From positions 583,304 to 647,303 of the forward strand of contig VWZP01006004.1 of assembly GCA_013396995.1 (NCBI GenBank): a stretch of 64,000 bases of DNA, in the 5' to 3' direction. The DNA comes from Dicaeum eximium. Lineage: Eukaryota; Chordata; Aves; Passeriformes; Dicaeidae. Positions 25,801 through 34,579 of this stretch are shown in pieces. The translations under genes were made by a program, and so were the position numbers. Every line of letters begins with the position of its first letter. Position 1 is the first letter of the stretch. Below the pieces are notes generated by a model. The model was not told the DNA's origin and did no database searches. It worked only from the letters and a program-made list of their open reading frames with translations.

Positions 25801-28800
25801 AGACTTCCAAAATATAAACTGTTTTAGAGAATTGACACCTTTCTATCTTAAAATGCACAGCTCTCACCTGCAAAAAGACTTGTTTCCTCTAAGTACTAAG
25901 AAAATCAATAGACTGAGGATAAACATTACTGCTTTGTCCAATAAGGGAGCCAGGGGGGTCTAATTTAGTGCAAGGCTCCAGTCAGATTGTGCCTAGTGTA
26001 TGGTATAAAAAATCAGTCTCAGACTTACGTGAAAAGGTCTGTGTTAGAAATTTAGCAATGTAATTTTGTTTATTTTAAATTGCTTCTTTAACTTTTTATT
26101 AGTCTTAATTAAAACTAATTTCATTATTATAGTTCACTTAGTGACAAAAATATGCTGTAGGGTATGTTCAGGAAGTAAAAGTACAGCCAGAAAGAAAATG
26201 TCATGTAGCTCAGGTGAATGCTGCTGCTAAACCTGCAGTCTGAGTTTGTGATAGTCTCTCTGTAATTACTGGAGAGGGATCTTCAGAGTGATGTAAACTC
26301 CTTCTGCTCATGGTGTGCTTTGGCATTACCAGCCACACGAGAGCACAAGCAAGTTTTTCCATATCCTTTGCAGTTTGCTACAAGATGCATCTTTTCTTTC
26401 CTTCTTGGGGGATACAAAACTTTTCCTGTCCCTCTTTACTTATGGCACACATTTCTTTGACAGGAATGCTTCACATATGTCCTGAAGGGACATATAGCTG
26501 TGAGTGCTGCCATCTTCCCAAATGGAACCAAAGGTGGGTTGGTGTTTTGACCTCTGAAGAACTATTAAGTGGTCTGAGAACAACGTTGTGATTGTCAGGT
26601 CTAGGCAGATCAGGAAGATGTTGATGTAACTGTCTGTTCCATCACAAGAGTTTGGATTCTGGATTACTGATGCCTTCTCTCTCAGCATCAACCAGTGCTG
26701 AAAATTCTGAGGTGGGCAGGCTAAAGGATTTTAGTAGTGCTCTGACTCTAGGGTGATAGTGACTTTCATCAGTCAGTGGCGCTCTAACACATGCTTGGAG
26801 GTTGTCTTTATTCTTTACTAATGGCCCTATCAAAGGAAGAGGTCACTTTCTAGCTTCATAAGGACTGGCTAATTCTCTCCCAATTACTGTGGAATCTCTT
26901 GTATCAGTGGGAAAACACATGGGAATATGACACACAAAGGAGCTGTTTTTATTTTGTGCAGGAGAAGTTGTGACATATCATCCATCTCTGGTGAACTTGT
27001 TACAGAGTTATTTTCTCCCTGGTCACACCTTGCACAAAAGCAGCTCTTTTTAGAGATTTCTTCAGATTGCATTCTTGGGTAGGCAAGTTAAAAGCAACTG
27101 CACAGTGCTATGAGAAAACCCAAACTGAAATTGAAGGGTGTCTGAACTTAGTTACATGGCTTTGGTGTTCACATGCAGGCAACAGAAGTTCTGTGCCCCG
27201 TGGTTGAAACTGTGTGAAATGAGTGGCCTTCCAGGCAAAAAAGCCTGGCTGATGAGTCCACCAAATACAATTGGCAGGTCTCCTATTTTCAGTTCAATAA
27301 GTGCAACTCCTTTTAAGACAGGTAGTGAATTCTCTGTGGGACTTTTAACCATTAGATTCTTTCCTGAAAATGTCAGTAGAACAAGCAGCAGTGCAATGTT
27401 TCTGTTAGAACCATCTGTTGAAGACCTGTGTAATGGAAGAGAGAAGGCCTCTTTAGCTGAGAAAGGGATTGAATGTCAGAATTGCCAAATCTGCCCTCTA
27501 ACTTCTCGCCATCCAATGACTGGCTTTCTTTGTGGGTGGTGAGGCTTTTTGAGGGGGTGGTGGTAGGTTTTTCTTGTTTGGGTTTCTTTTTTCATGTTTT
27601 CCAGGTTTGATCCTTCAGTGTGATTATCAGTGTCTCTGAGGGAGCCTGACTTGATTGAATTCTTTCTCCTGTCTGTCTACAGGTCACCTTCTAGACTCCT
27701 TTGCCCGCTCTGCCTTGTGGGACTGTGGCTTGGATTACCTGCACGGGACAGGACATGGAGTTGGCTCTTTCCTAAATGTACATGAGGGTCCTTGTGGAAT
27801 TAGCTACAAAACCTTTGCAGACGAGCCCTTGGAGGCTGGCATGATTGTCTCTGATGGTATTTAGCACTGGTGATTCTCTCTGGTCACTGGGGAGGGACCT
27901 TCAAGATGCAGAGGGAATAAATGTGACAGTGATGTAAAGGAAAGGCTGGATCAAAAGCTCTGGGCCTGCCTCCTCAGCTTGCTGGTTTAGTTGTCATTTA
28001 AGCTCTCTAGGTAAAAAACCTCACATTAGCTTTTCAGCTTCCATGAAGCTCCTTTGCAATGGTGTGCTGCAGGACTGCTTCCTGCTCTCTACAGCACAGC
28101 CCTCAGAAGAGCTGTGCTGACCAGCTGGCTCTGGCACACTGTGGAAGAACTGGCTGCAGTACAAGGTGGACACCAAGCTTTCAGGAGCTAATCCTGTCTT
28201 TGCTATGGGCTATTTGAGGCAGCTGTTAAATCTTTGCATGCCTTATTCTCCCAGTAGTAAATTAACAGCCTGCTGGGGTTTGCTGAAAGACTTATATTCC
28301 TTCAGGGCTGCAAAGTCCTCTCAGGAAGTCAGGGCAACAGTCTCTAAAAGAGTGTTTTGAGGAAGGGGTTACCTACCTGCTTTTCATGAGGACATGAATA
28401 TTTTCAGAGTTTCTGGTATTTGAACACAAGTGTTCTGTGCTCTCTCTTGAATTCCAAGGAGATTCTGAAGCTTGAGGGCTGTCTGTCTTGTTTCTTGTCT
28501 CTTTGAGAACTCCTGCTGTCACCTTGCTCGGGGCTTCTGTGCAGATTTAGTAGCTCAGAAATTTGTTTGCCTCTGTGGTTGCCTGATGTCAGGATTGCTT
28601 AGTGACTTCAGTGGACTAAAGACATAGAGGGGAAGTTTGGCCATAGGGCATAAGTGCTTGCAGAGTGCAGCAATGTGGCTCAGTTAATTACTGTGTTTCT
28701 GCAGAGCCTGGCTATTATGAAGATGGGTCCTTCGGGATCCGAATAGAAAACGTCGTCCTCGTCATCCCTGCCGAAACCAAGGTGAATGACCTGCTCAAGA

Positions 28801-30751
28801 TGCACCTTTCTCCATGACTTGCTGGTTATAAAACTCAAAGTACTTGAGGTGGGACCATGCTGCAGACAGTTAAATCCTACTCAAGATCCCTGGTCTCCAA
28901 AACCCCTTATTGATGAACACTGGTTCTAAGTCTCCCTTGATAATGGGAGCACAGAAGACAGTTTTGCTTCTGCTGAGTTTCCATGGGTTGGAATCTGTGT
29001 GTGAGAGTTGTTTTAAATTGTTTTCTGTCTGTGTGTTGAAGCAACTTTATTCAGCCGCTTGGAGTTATTGCTGTAGAACGGGTTGATCTCAAGTTGGGAT
29101 TTTCCTCTCTGGTAGGGAGCTGTCTACTGTAGTGGCAGTAGAAACAAATTTTGACAGATTTCGACATTATAGTTGCCAGTCTGGCTGGGTTATGCTTTTA
29201 GAAATGCCAGACTGAAAATGATCATATAGTCATCAAGCTGAAGTCCTTTACAATTTTGACCTTTAGAAAGGGACCATTGAAAGAAGTAACTAAGGTTTAT
29301 ATCGAGATTCTTTGCTTGAGCTATAAGAAAAATGTTACTGTAAGTTGCTACACTCTCATTTGAAAGTTACCTTGGTTATTCTGTAGTGATGACATAACCA
29401 AGGAGTAAATGTGGTCTGGGTGGAGCTAATTCTAAAATTGTGCAATCTCTTTGTCTTTCTGCTGCAGTACAATTTCAAAAACAGAGGGAGCCTGACCTTT
29501 GAACCCTTAACTCTGGTTCCAATTCAGACGAAAATGATTGATGTTAATTTGCTGACAGAAAAGGAGGTAAGTAAAACAGGTTTGCATTGCCTTCTTTGCA
29601 CTAGAACCAGCTTACTCTGTTCTGTTTGCAAGAACCACTGGCCTTTGTTCCATTTCATAGATCCAGAGAGCAATCCTGAGCACTCTGACTTACTTTTAAG
29701 CCTGACCCACTTTTAAAGTGACAGGATGAACTAAACAAGCTTTTCAGATGTCCTTCCTATCTACATTAATGACAAAGACAGTGAGGATCCCACCAATTAT
29801 GTCGTTTTGGTAGTTCCCTTACTATGATACTTGCTGCTATCATCTCTTTTCCTAGTCCTGCCTTAATATGCTTCTGGCAAATTAAAAGTCTGTCTTACCA
29901 TGCTGTCTCCCCAAAGACTATAGTGATGACTGTCCTGTCTTGTTTCATCTGCTTGTAACCAGTCCCATTCAGGCACACCCCATTGCTCAGTACATATGAA
30001 CTCTGAGCGGACTTCTCTGATACCTGCTCAGCAGCATTTATTTCCTTAACAGCTTCATACTCTAAGCTTTCTGTTCAAGTCTCCCACTACCTTCTCTATG
30101 GCATATTTTATCCTGTTTTTCTACCATACTCCTTATTTTACCTCAGCACATCCTCCTTTTTGGAATGATAAACCTGTTTTGCATTTCCATTTGCTGCATA
30201 GGGTTGTGAAGGGTACCAAGATCTGCCCTAGTTCAGACCTGTTCAGATCAATAGGGCAGCTTGTGCCTCAGGAGTGCATTGTCCAGTTGCAATTTTGCAA
30301 AGCTTTTTATTAAACTGTGCCAAGATAGCTGTTCTGAGTTGCTGGAAGCAGTGATTTGCAGAGACTTTACTTGTCAGCTGAATTGACCCTTGGCTCCTCT
30401 GAAAACCCAGGACGAATTGCTTCAGTTCCTACCCTCATCAAATTTACAAGTCACTTCCATATAATAGAGATCTGTCTCTTCAGGACAGGATTCCAGCCCA
30501 GCCTAACAGCTCAGACCCAAAGACCACAAAGGCCTGCAAATGTTTTTGGCTGTACATAGCTTGTAAGGTCACGAACTCTGTTCTGTGTTGATGCTGAGTG
30601 TCCTACCCCTCCCTTTCTCCAGTGTAACTGGGTGAACGAGTACCACCAGAGGTGCAGGGAAGTGGTTGGAGCAGAGCTGGAGAGGCAAGGCCGGCACGAA
30701 GCTCTGCGGTGGCTCCTGCGGGAGACGGAGCCCCTGGCCCGAGCTCAGTAG
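4712..30751 (+). CDS. XPNPEP1: XPNPEP1, cytosolic X-prolyl aminopeptidase 1 (complete, 19 coding exons)
   Basis: Metallo-aminopeptidase that removes the N-terminal residue from peptides whose second residue is proline (for example bradykinin), acting in the cytosol as a Mn-dependent homodimer (known for the family). Coding exons: 4712-4828, 10291-10354, 12056-12160, 12438-12530, 13299-13442, 13809-13904, 16115-16196, 17149-17359, 20021-20110, 21394-21444, 22560-22618, 23307-23384, 23897-23968, 25571-25631, 26464-26533, 27683-27856, 28705-28781, 29468-29566, 30623-30751. Together they give 1872 bases, 623 residues plus stop, the length of the human 623-residue form. Residues 1 to about 300 are the two creatinase-like N-terminal domains, about 320-550 the pita-bread M24 catalytic domain, and the rest the M24 C-terminal domain. 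Metal ligands Asp415, Asp426, His489, Glu523 and Glu537 and histidines 395, 485 and 498 are all present. The start was chosen because it aligns with the human MPPK start. No signal peptide or membrane segment is seen. No frameshift or stop interrupts the joined frame. Confidence 0.97.
4829..10290 (+). other. XPNPEP1: XPNPEP1 intron 2
   Basis: Longest intron at about 5.5 kb. I see no interspersed repeat I can name, no exon-like open frame with splice signals, and only scattered chance open frames. Confidence 0.6.
10291..10354 (+). CDS. XPNPEP1: XPNPEP1 coding exon 2 (residues 40-61)
   Basis: Acceptor ttttctag and donor gcag|gtacct. It encodes SEYIAPCDCRRAF followed by SGFDGSAG, nearly identical to the mammalian domain I substrate-side loop. 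Ends one base into a glycine codon. Confidence 0.96.
10355..12055 (+). other. XPNPEP1: XPNPEP1 intron 3
   Basis: About 1.7 kb of non-coding sequence without a repeat or exon I can identify. Confidence 0.6.
12056..12160 (+). CDS. XPNPEP1: XPNPEP1 coding exon 3 (residues 61-96)
   Basis: Acceptor ctgcctag and donor atgg|gtatgc. It encodes the conserved AAMWTDGRYFLQAA segment and DSNWTLMKMG, core of the creatinase-like domain I. Confidence 0.96.
12438..12530 (+). CDS. XPNPEP1: XPNPEP1 coding exon 4 (residues 96-127)
   Basis: Preceded by a 12-base or longer T run and the acceptor ccttgaag. It encodes LKDTPTQEDWL and a VGVDPFIIPA segment. The donor is gcag|gttggt, somewhat weak. Confidence 0.95.
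13299..13442 (+). CDS. XPNPEP1: XPNPEP1 coding exon 5 (residues 127-175)
   Basis: Acceptor tttggcag and donor acag|gtgagg. It encodes the end of domain I and the linker into domain II (VPVKENLINTIWTD, RPCKP). Confidence 0.95.
13809..13904 (+). CDS. XPNPEP1: XPNPEP1 coding exon 6 (residues 175-207)
   Basis: Acceptor attttgcag and donor gcat|gtaagt. It encodes VSWRDKIVALRSKMAER and the start of the WFVVTALDEVAW strand of domain II. Confidence 0.95.
15395..15490 (+). repeat. Degraded MIR/CORE-SINE-like relic
   Basis: The order of phrases (cagtgctgggttgtaattta, a ggttcttttcccagctgtcc block, then gagtaactcatttcagct) follows the layout of MIR-type SINEs. Similarity is weak and judged by eye. Confidence 0.35.
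15922..15935 (-). promoter_or_regulatory. Candidate CTCF binding site in intron 7
   Basis: The reverse complement reads ccaggagatggcac, matching 13 of 14 positions of the commonly used CTCF core (CCASYAGRKGGCRS). The only mismatch is G in place of a pyrimidine at position 5. Occupancy cannot be inferred from sequence alone. Confidence 0.4.
16115..16196 (+). CDS. XPNPEP1: XPNPEP1 coding exon 7 (residues 207-234)
   Basis: Acceptor atttttcag and donor tcag|gtgctt. It encodes the highly conserved WLFNLRGSDVEYNPVFFAYA motif of domain II. Confidence 0.97.
16400..16510 (+). repeat. Degraded MIR/CORE-SINE-like relic
   Basis: Within intron 8, the string ttgctgggtgaccttgggca (16424-16443) is a close match to the MIR core phrase, followed by a decayed cctctgtctgtcaccctgag block. 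It is an old amniote SINE relic by inspection. Confidence 0.5.
17149..17359 (+). CDS. XPNPEP1: XPNPEP1 coding exon 8 (residues 234-304)
   Basis: Largest coding exon. Acceptor tttctcag and donor caag|gtcagt, phase 0 at the end. It encodes LFIDGDR, the variable middle of domain II, and SPKEKVWLSDKASYA. Here the protein differs more from human than elsewhere (for example MMDPAVREHLQLD), as expected for a surface region. Confidence 0.96.
17360..20020 (+). other. XPNPEP1: XPNPEP1 intron 9
   Basis: About 2.7 kb of non-coding sequence. A MIR-like relic is visible near 19180-19265; nothing else is recognised. Confidence 0.6.
19180..19265 (+). repeat. Degraded MIR/CORE-SINE-like relic
   Basis: Phrases in MIR order are present: agagcagagaactgggcaaa, gacttggttcttcttctgat, then gatttgggcaagtcagctca. 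Boundaries are approximate. Confidence 0.45.
20021..20110 (+). CDS. XPNPEP1: XPNPEP1 coding exon 9 (residues 305-334)
   Basis: Acceptor tctgctgcag and donor acat|gtaagt, phase 0 both ends. It encodes PYTPICIAKAVKN and GMRRAH, the start of the M24 catalytic domain. Confidence 0.97.
20111..21393 (+). other. XPNPEP1: XPNPEP1 intron 10
   Basis: About 1.3 kb of non-coding sequence with no repeat or exon recognised. Confidence 0.6.
21394..21444 (+). CDS. XPNPEP1: XPNPEP1 coding exon 10 (residues 335-351)
   Basis: A 51-base micro-exon encoding IKDAVALCELFSWLEKE, the conserved helix of the M24 fold. Acceptor aacatag and donor ggag|gtattg; phase 0 both ends, so skipping would keep frame. Confidence 0.95.
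21445..22559 (+). other. XPNPEP1: XPNPEP1 intron 11
   Basis: About 1.1 kb of non-coding, AT-rich sequence in its first half. No feature recognised. Confidence 0.6.
22560..22618 (+). CDS. XPNPEP1: XPNPEP1 coding exon 11 (residues 352-371)
   Basis: Acceptor gtccaccag and donor gcag|gtaaaa. It encodes VPKGTVTEIVAADKAEEFR, matching the mammalian segment closely. Confidence 0.96.
22619..23306 (+). other. XPNPEP1: XPNPEP1 intron 12
   Basis: About 0.7 kb of non-coding sequence; nothing recognised. Confidence 0.6.
23307..23384 (+). CDS. XPNPEP1: XPNPEP1 coding exon 12 (residues 371-397)
   Basis: Acceptor tctttcag and donor acaa|gtaaga. It encodes STGPNGAIIHY, including His395, one of the catalytic-site histidines of aminopeptidase P. 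Confidence 0.97.
23385..23896 (+). other. XPNPEP1: XPNPEP1 intron 13
   Basis: About 0.5 kb, with several chance open frames on both strands but no conserved protein text; non-coding. Confidence 0.6.
23897..23968 (+). CDS. XPNPEP1: XPNPEP1 coding exon 13 (residues 397-421)
   Basis: Acceptor ctgaacag and donor acaa|gtgagt. It encodes PVPETNRTLSVNEIYLLDSGAQ, with metal ligand Asp415 in the LLDSG motif. Confidence 0.97.
23969..25570 (+). other. XPNPEP1: XPNPEP1 intron 14
   Basis: About 1.6 kb of non-coding sequence; nothing recognised. Confidence 0.6.
25571..25631 (+). CDS. XPNPEP1: XPNPEP1 coding exon 14 (residues 421-441)
   Basis: Acceptor cctctgaag and donor aaag|gtaagt. It encodes DGTTDVTRTMHFGTP with metal ligand Asp426. 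Confidence 0.97.
25632..26463 (+). other. XPNPEP1: XPNPEP1 intron 15
   Basis: About 0.8 kb of AT-rich non-coding sequence; no element recognised. Confidence 0.6.
26464..26533 (+). CDS. XPNPEP1: XPNPEP1 coding exon 15 (residues 442-465)
   Basis: Acceptor tttgacag and donor aaag|gtgggt. It encodes ECFTYVLKGHIAVSAAIFP, a conserved helix of the catalytic domain. Confidence 0.96.
26534..27682 (+). other. XPNPEP1: XPNPEP1 intron 16
   Basis: About 1.1 kb of non-coding sequence. An open frame at 27138-27542 shows no recognisable protein and no splice support. Confidence 0.6.
27683..27856 (+). CDS. XPNPEP1: XPNPEP1 coding exon 16 (residues 465-523), catalytic core
   Basis: Acceptor tctacag and a weak donor gatg|gtattt. 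It encodes HLLDSFARSALWD, then DYLHGTGHGVGSFLNVHEGP with His485, His489 (metal ligand) and His498, and ends inside the Glu523 codon. Confidence 0.97.
27857..28704 (+). other. XPNPEP1: XPNPEP1 intron 17
   Basis: About 0.85 kb of non-coding sequence; nothing recognised. Confidence 0.6.
28705..28781 (+). CDS. XPNPEP1: XPNPEP1 coding exon 17 (residues 523-548)
   Basis: Acceptor tctgcag and donor caag|gtgaat. It encodes EPGYYEDGSFGIRIENVVLV with metal ligands Glu523 and Glu537. Confidence 0.97.
28782..29467 (+). other. XPNPEP1: XPNPEP1 intron 18
   Basis: About 0.7 kb of non-coding sequence; nothing recognised. Confidence 0.6.
29468..29566 (+). CDS. XPNPEP1: XPNPEP1 coding exon 18 (residues 549-581)
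   Basis: Acceptor ctgctgcag and donor ggag|gtaagt, phase 0 both ends. It encodes SLTFEPLTLVPIQTKMID, start of the M24 C-terminal domain. Confidence 0.97.
29567..30622 (+). other. XPNPEP1: XPNPEP1 intron 19
   Basis: About 1.1 kb of non-coding sequence with no named repeat. Confidence 0.6.
30623..30751 (+). CDS. XPNPEP1: XPNPEP1 coding exon 19 (residues 582-623 and stop)
   Basis: Acceptor ttctccag. It encodes CNWVNEYHQRCREVVG followed by GRHEALRWLLRETEPLA and the stop TAG at 30749-30751. It is markedly GC-richer than upstream exons. Confidence 0.95.
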   Translation, partial: CNWVNEYHQRCREVVGAELERQGRHEALRWLLRETEPLARAQ

Positions 30752-30989
30752 CGCCGCCGCTGTCTGCGGTGTGCAGAACAGCAGGGGAGCTCCGGGTCCC
30801 CATCGTCTGCGTCTTCCAGGAGCCTGGCACCCCACTGGGAGGACGTTTTTCAGTGAGCATTTGGAAATCAGGAAGGGGTTTCATGTAGTGTTTCCTGCCC
30901 CACAACACGTGTGGGTAATGTGGGGCTGAGGAGGGTTACTGTCTGAATAAGTGTTTGGGGGGGAGGGGTTGAGCACAGAAAACAAACAG

Positions 30990-30995
30990 AATAAA
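30990..30995 (+). terminator. XPNPEP1: Proximal polyadenylation signal AATAAA
   Basis: AATAAA 239 bases after the stop codon, followed by a mixed GT/T-rich stretch. It is a plausible proximal cleavage site. Confidence 0.55.
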
Positions 30996-31158
30996 TAGCA
31001 CGTTGCCTTTGAAACAGAGGTCTTATTTCAATAATGGTTCTAAGAGGCAATACTGGAATATTTTATACTGTCTGGTTTTTCACTGTGAAAACTCAGTATT
31101 TTTGCATACTTGGGTTCCAGTTGCTAAGATGTTACCCACACAGCAGGACTGATTACTG

Positions 31159-31164
31159 AATAAA
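31159..31164 (+). terminator. XPNPEP1: Distal polyadenylation signal AATAAA
   Basis: AATAAA followed about 40 bases later by a GT-rich element (tctgtgatgtgttgag), the usual arrangement of a strong cleavage site. Confidence 0.65.
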
Positions 31165-31589
31165 AGATTCCAATCCACTGTTTGCTCCATCTGTCTTCTC
31201 TTGCAGTCTGTGATGTGTTGAGTTTGGCAGCTTGAAGAAGGACAGGAACCTCATCTTTCCACCCCTATGTATGCATCTAACTCTTGACAGGGAACAAATA
31301 TGTTTAGGACTGCCTGGTGCCAGGCGCTGGGCAGAGGTTATGGAGAGAGCTGGCAGGAGCAGTCAGTTCTGATTTGTGACAGGTCCTGGAAGGATATGGA
31401 GACACTCGGCAGAGGTCTGTGTGTGCAGAGCGCCCGGGCCAGTACTTCTGTCTATTGTTATGTCTTATTGAGTGCTTGTATAGCCCATGGCGGTGCAGGA
31501 TGCGTGGGCAGTATCATGGAATTGCAGCTCTTCCTGGACACAAAGCAATTAGTAAGTTAAAATAAATAAATATGCCCACAATGGACAAA

Positions 31590-31710
31590 GGACGGACTCG
31601 CGGCGGGGTCAGCCGGGCCGGGCGGGGCGCAGGGACACCTGGTGGCCGAGCTGGGTAGTGCGGGCCGAGCGGGCTCCCCAGGCATCGCCGCGTTCCCGCG
31701 AGCGTTTGAT
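31590..31710. promoter_or_regulatory. Small CpG-rich block downstream of XPNPEP1, with CTCF-like motif
   Basis: An isolated block dense in CpG stands out from AT-rich flanks. It contains gggacacctggtgg (632-645 past 31000), whose complement matches 12 of 14 positions of the CTCF core. It could be an insulator or a small downstream CpG island; function is inferred only. Confidence 0.35.
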
Positions 31711-32542
31711 CAAAACTCGGCTTCAGTGTCAGACAATAAAGGGACAATCGGGTAACAGCAAATCAAATTCCTCATACTTCAAAGAAATTTTCTGAGCGAG
31801 TGGAAATGTTTGTGTACGTAGTTTTTTTCTCTCTTCCCCCTCCCCAGAATTTCTAAGGGAAATTTCTAAGGGAAAATTCCCACACAAATCCCAGAAATTC
31901 ATGGCTCATTCCCATCCCAAAGCCTCCTCCACTGCACCGGGCCAGAGGTAGGGCAACCCATTCTTGTGTTCTCCTCTAGGCACCAGTGCTGGGAGTCTCA
32001 GCAGATCCCTCCCACCATTAACTCCCCAGCTCATCCTCCCTCACCACACAACCCTGTGGGCTTTCCTTGCAGGGAATCTGACATCAGCTCTTGGTCACAG
32101 CTTGGAGATCTTTGCTCCTTTCTCGAGTTTGGCATCTCAGCAGGGGCACATGGTGTTTTGTAGGGCAAGGCTGATGACACACATTCCTGCTTAAGGCGTT
32201 TATCTCTCTCCCTATTGACTCCTTGAAAATTGTGTTTTGTATCCTGTCCTGTCTGAGCTTTAGGTTTCCAGTGGAAATCAAATTTGGATTCTCTTCTTTT
32301 TTTACTTCTATCAGGTTTTGATTTATTCCATTAGTGCGTGCTTTCCCTGAGTAGTCTCTCCCTTCCCCTCTCCTGGTGGAAGGAAAAAATTGAATGGAAA
32401 CCAGTGCCAGGTTTAGGTTTTATTTTTGTATGAACCATCCACAGAAATAGCCACAAAATTATGTTCTTCAAATGAAAAAAAATATTTAATTCTGAAAAAA
32501 AAAGAAATCCATAGAGGCTTTTGTTGTTGTTGTGGGAAAGCA

Positions 32543-32566
32543 GGAAGGAAGGAAGGAAGGAAGGAA
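32543..32566. repeat. (GGAA)6 microsatellite
   Basis: Six perfect GGAA units directly preceded by a GTT-rich tract. It is a simple repeat; each unit is an ETS-core sequence. Confidence 0.95.
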
Positions 32567-34519
32567 AGGGCATTTTCAATAACAACATACTCACTGGTCT
32601 ATTTTCAAACCATTTTGTTTTGCAGTACTTTTAACCTAGTGGGCATCTTGTAGCTTTAGGTCATGCTGCAAAGCACATTTCTGTGCTGTGAGATAGCATC
32701 TCCTACAGGGGTGTTTGTGGGCTCAGCCCATCCAGTCCCATCCCTGCACCAGCCCAGGAGCTTGGTGGCTGTACCTCAGCCCCACCATGTGATCCTGCTT
32801 CTACCCTTGGCACACAGCTTCAGCTGATGCAAACCATACTCAAGGTCCATGTGGCCACCCTGCTTTATGTCCCAGAGCACTTCCCTCTCTGTCCCCTCCC
32901 CAGCTGTTTGTTCATGTCTGTGCTAGAAATCTCCAGCTACACTACTGCTGTGTTCAGGGGCTCTGGAATTCTTTGCTCTCTCAGACTAAAACTGTCACAG
33001 CAGGAGACAGACCTTATTTGCCAATGAAGGAAAAGCCACCTGAGCTTCACAGTTCCATCAGGAATCATGATGCACACATTGGCAATGTGCCTGTTGGTGT
33101 ACAAGGCTTTTGAGGCAAATAAACCATTTCTCCTTGAGCAGAGGGATTAATATTCATTCATCACCAGGAACATGTGCTCCTTGCCTCCATAGACCAGGTG
33201 ATTGCTTGGCTTCTCCAGTCACCCCTTCTTCCTCAGTCTGTGTGTATGACCTTGAGTGTGCTTGGTAGCAGTAAAATTCAGTTGTTTTTTAACTTAAATT
33301 GCTTGTTACTCACCTATAATCAAAACCCCACTATTGTTTGCATGACTATTAAACTGGTCACTTCCCACAACAGCTGCTGGAGCAAGTTTTGATTTACTCC
33401 AGACCAGTGTTAGAAAGAAGAAAACTTTGGAGAACACTGGGGATCACTGAGGCTTCCTCAGCAAATCCCTCAAACCAGCCTGAGGAGCAGGCTGCACACA
33501 GGGGAACAGCTGCCCAGAAAGGCTGAAGGGCTGGGGTGTGCTCTGGGGCACTGGTGCTGGTTCCTGTGCTTCCCTCAGCAGGTGACACTGAGAGCCAGCT
33601 GGTGGGAGCAGCCGAATGTCAAAGCTCTGCTGGGGAATCTCCTTTGGGTGGTATGAGGCAGAGGACAGCATGGAGCATTTTGGAAAATGCTGAATAAGGC
33701 TCTGGTGATTTAGGCAATGGAGGAAACCACCTGCTTGTTGTCACTTGATGCCTGCAGAGTTCCTGTCTTTGCCCAACACCGTTTCCTTTTGGCACTCAGT
33801 GGGGTGACTTGGCTGCTGGTGCTAAGGATTGTTGACACCTATTTTGTATTTTTGTAGACTTATAGCAATTCACACCTTGTTCCTGGAGTCCTCTGGCTTG
33901 TTTTGGAAGAAGGAACTGCAGGCCCGGACATCTGGCAGGGGTGTCTGGAGATCAGGAGTTAAATAACTTGCATGGTGTCAGTGCCCTCAGCTTGTTTTAC
34001 ATGATTAGGACAAAACTCCCCATGGGTTTGGATGTAATAAGAAAAAAAAATTGAAACAAGAGCCTCTGGAGAGTAGAAATATGAACTGTGTTAGTGCTTA
34101 ATTAAGTTGCCTATTAACAGTTGTGTAGTGGCCTGGAAGAATTTTAATGTACCAATTAAAGCAAGGAGCTATCTCCTCGGCTTCCCACCACCTCTGGGGA
34201 CGCTGTCAAGAGCAGGGAGCTTGCAGATCAAGTGTTGTTTATTTTGTTGCTTCCAGCTTGTTAAAAATGGTTCTAAATTTGGGAAGTGGCGGATGCCCGT
34301 GGATGTGTTTGCTCCACGAGGCAGCAGAGTGACGTCTGTCTGATGGGGATTCACATGGTAAAGAAGCAGGGCTGTAATGCTCTCTGACCCTATAAACCTC
34401 CTCCTGGTTCTTAGGGTTCCTCTGAGTTGCTGCAGGAGGAAGAGGAGGCTGGGACAGCTCCATGCTGGCAGTGGGGTGTGCTGGTTTGGCACATCCAACC
34501 CAGACATCTGGGTGTGCCG

Positions 34520-34579
34520 AGTTATCCTGCCAGTTCCCTGCCTGTCCCAAGTTATCCTGCCAGTTCCCTGGCTGTCCCA
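34520..34579. repeat. 30-bp tandem duplication
   Basis: Two consecutive copies of a 30-base unit starting agttatcctgccagttccc differ at one position. Small local duplication without recognised function. Confidence 0.9.

Larger units (their letters stand above)
30752..31185 (+). other. XPNPEP1: XPNPEP1 3' UTR
   Basis: Sequence from the stop codon to shortly beyond the second AATAAA. Its first 100 bases are GC-rich, then AT-rich. The end is inferred from the polyadenylation signals, not observed. Confidence 0.6.

Noticed and set aside
27138..27542. 134-codon frame inside intron 16
   Set aside because: No splice-site pair, no recognisable protein, and it lies between two well-defined XPNPEP1 exons.
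30644..30661. CTCF-like string ccaccagaggtgcaggg
   Set aside because: It mismatches the conserved GGC part of the core and is part of the XPNPEP1 last coding exon.
31505..31520. String gggcagtatcatgg resembling the start of U4 snRNA
   Set aside because: Only about a dozen bases agree and the following sequence does not continue the U4 structure.
31735..31740. AATAAA as a third XPNPEP1 polyadenylation signal
   Set aside because: It lies beyond the strong signal at 31159 and the CpG block, and lacks a clear downstream GT-rich element.
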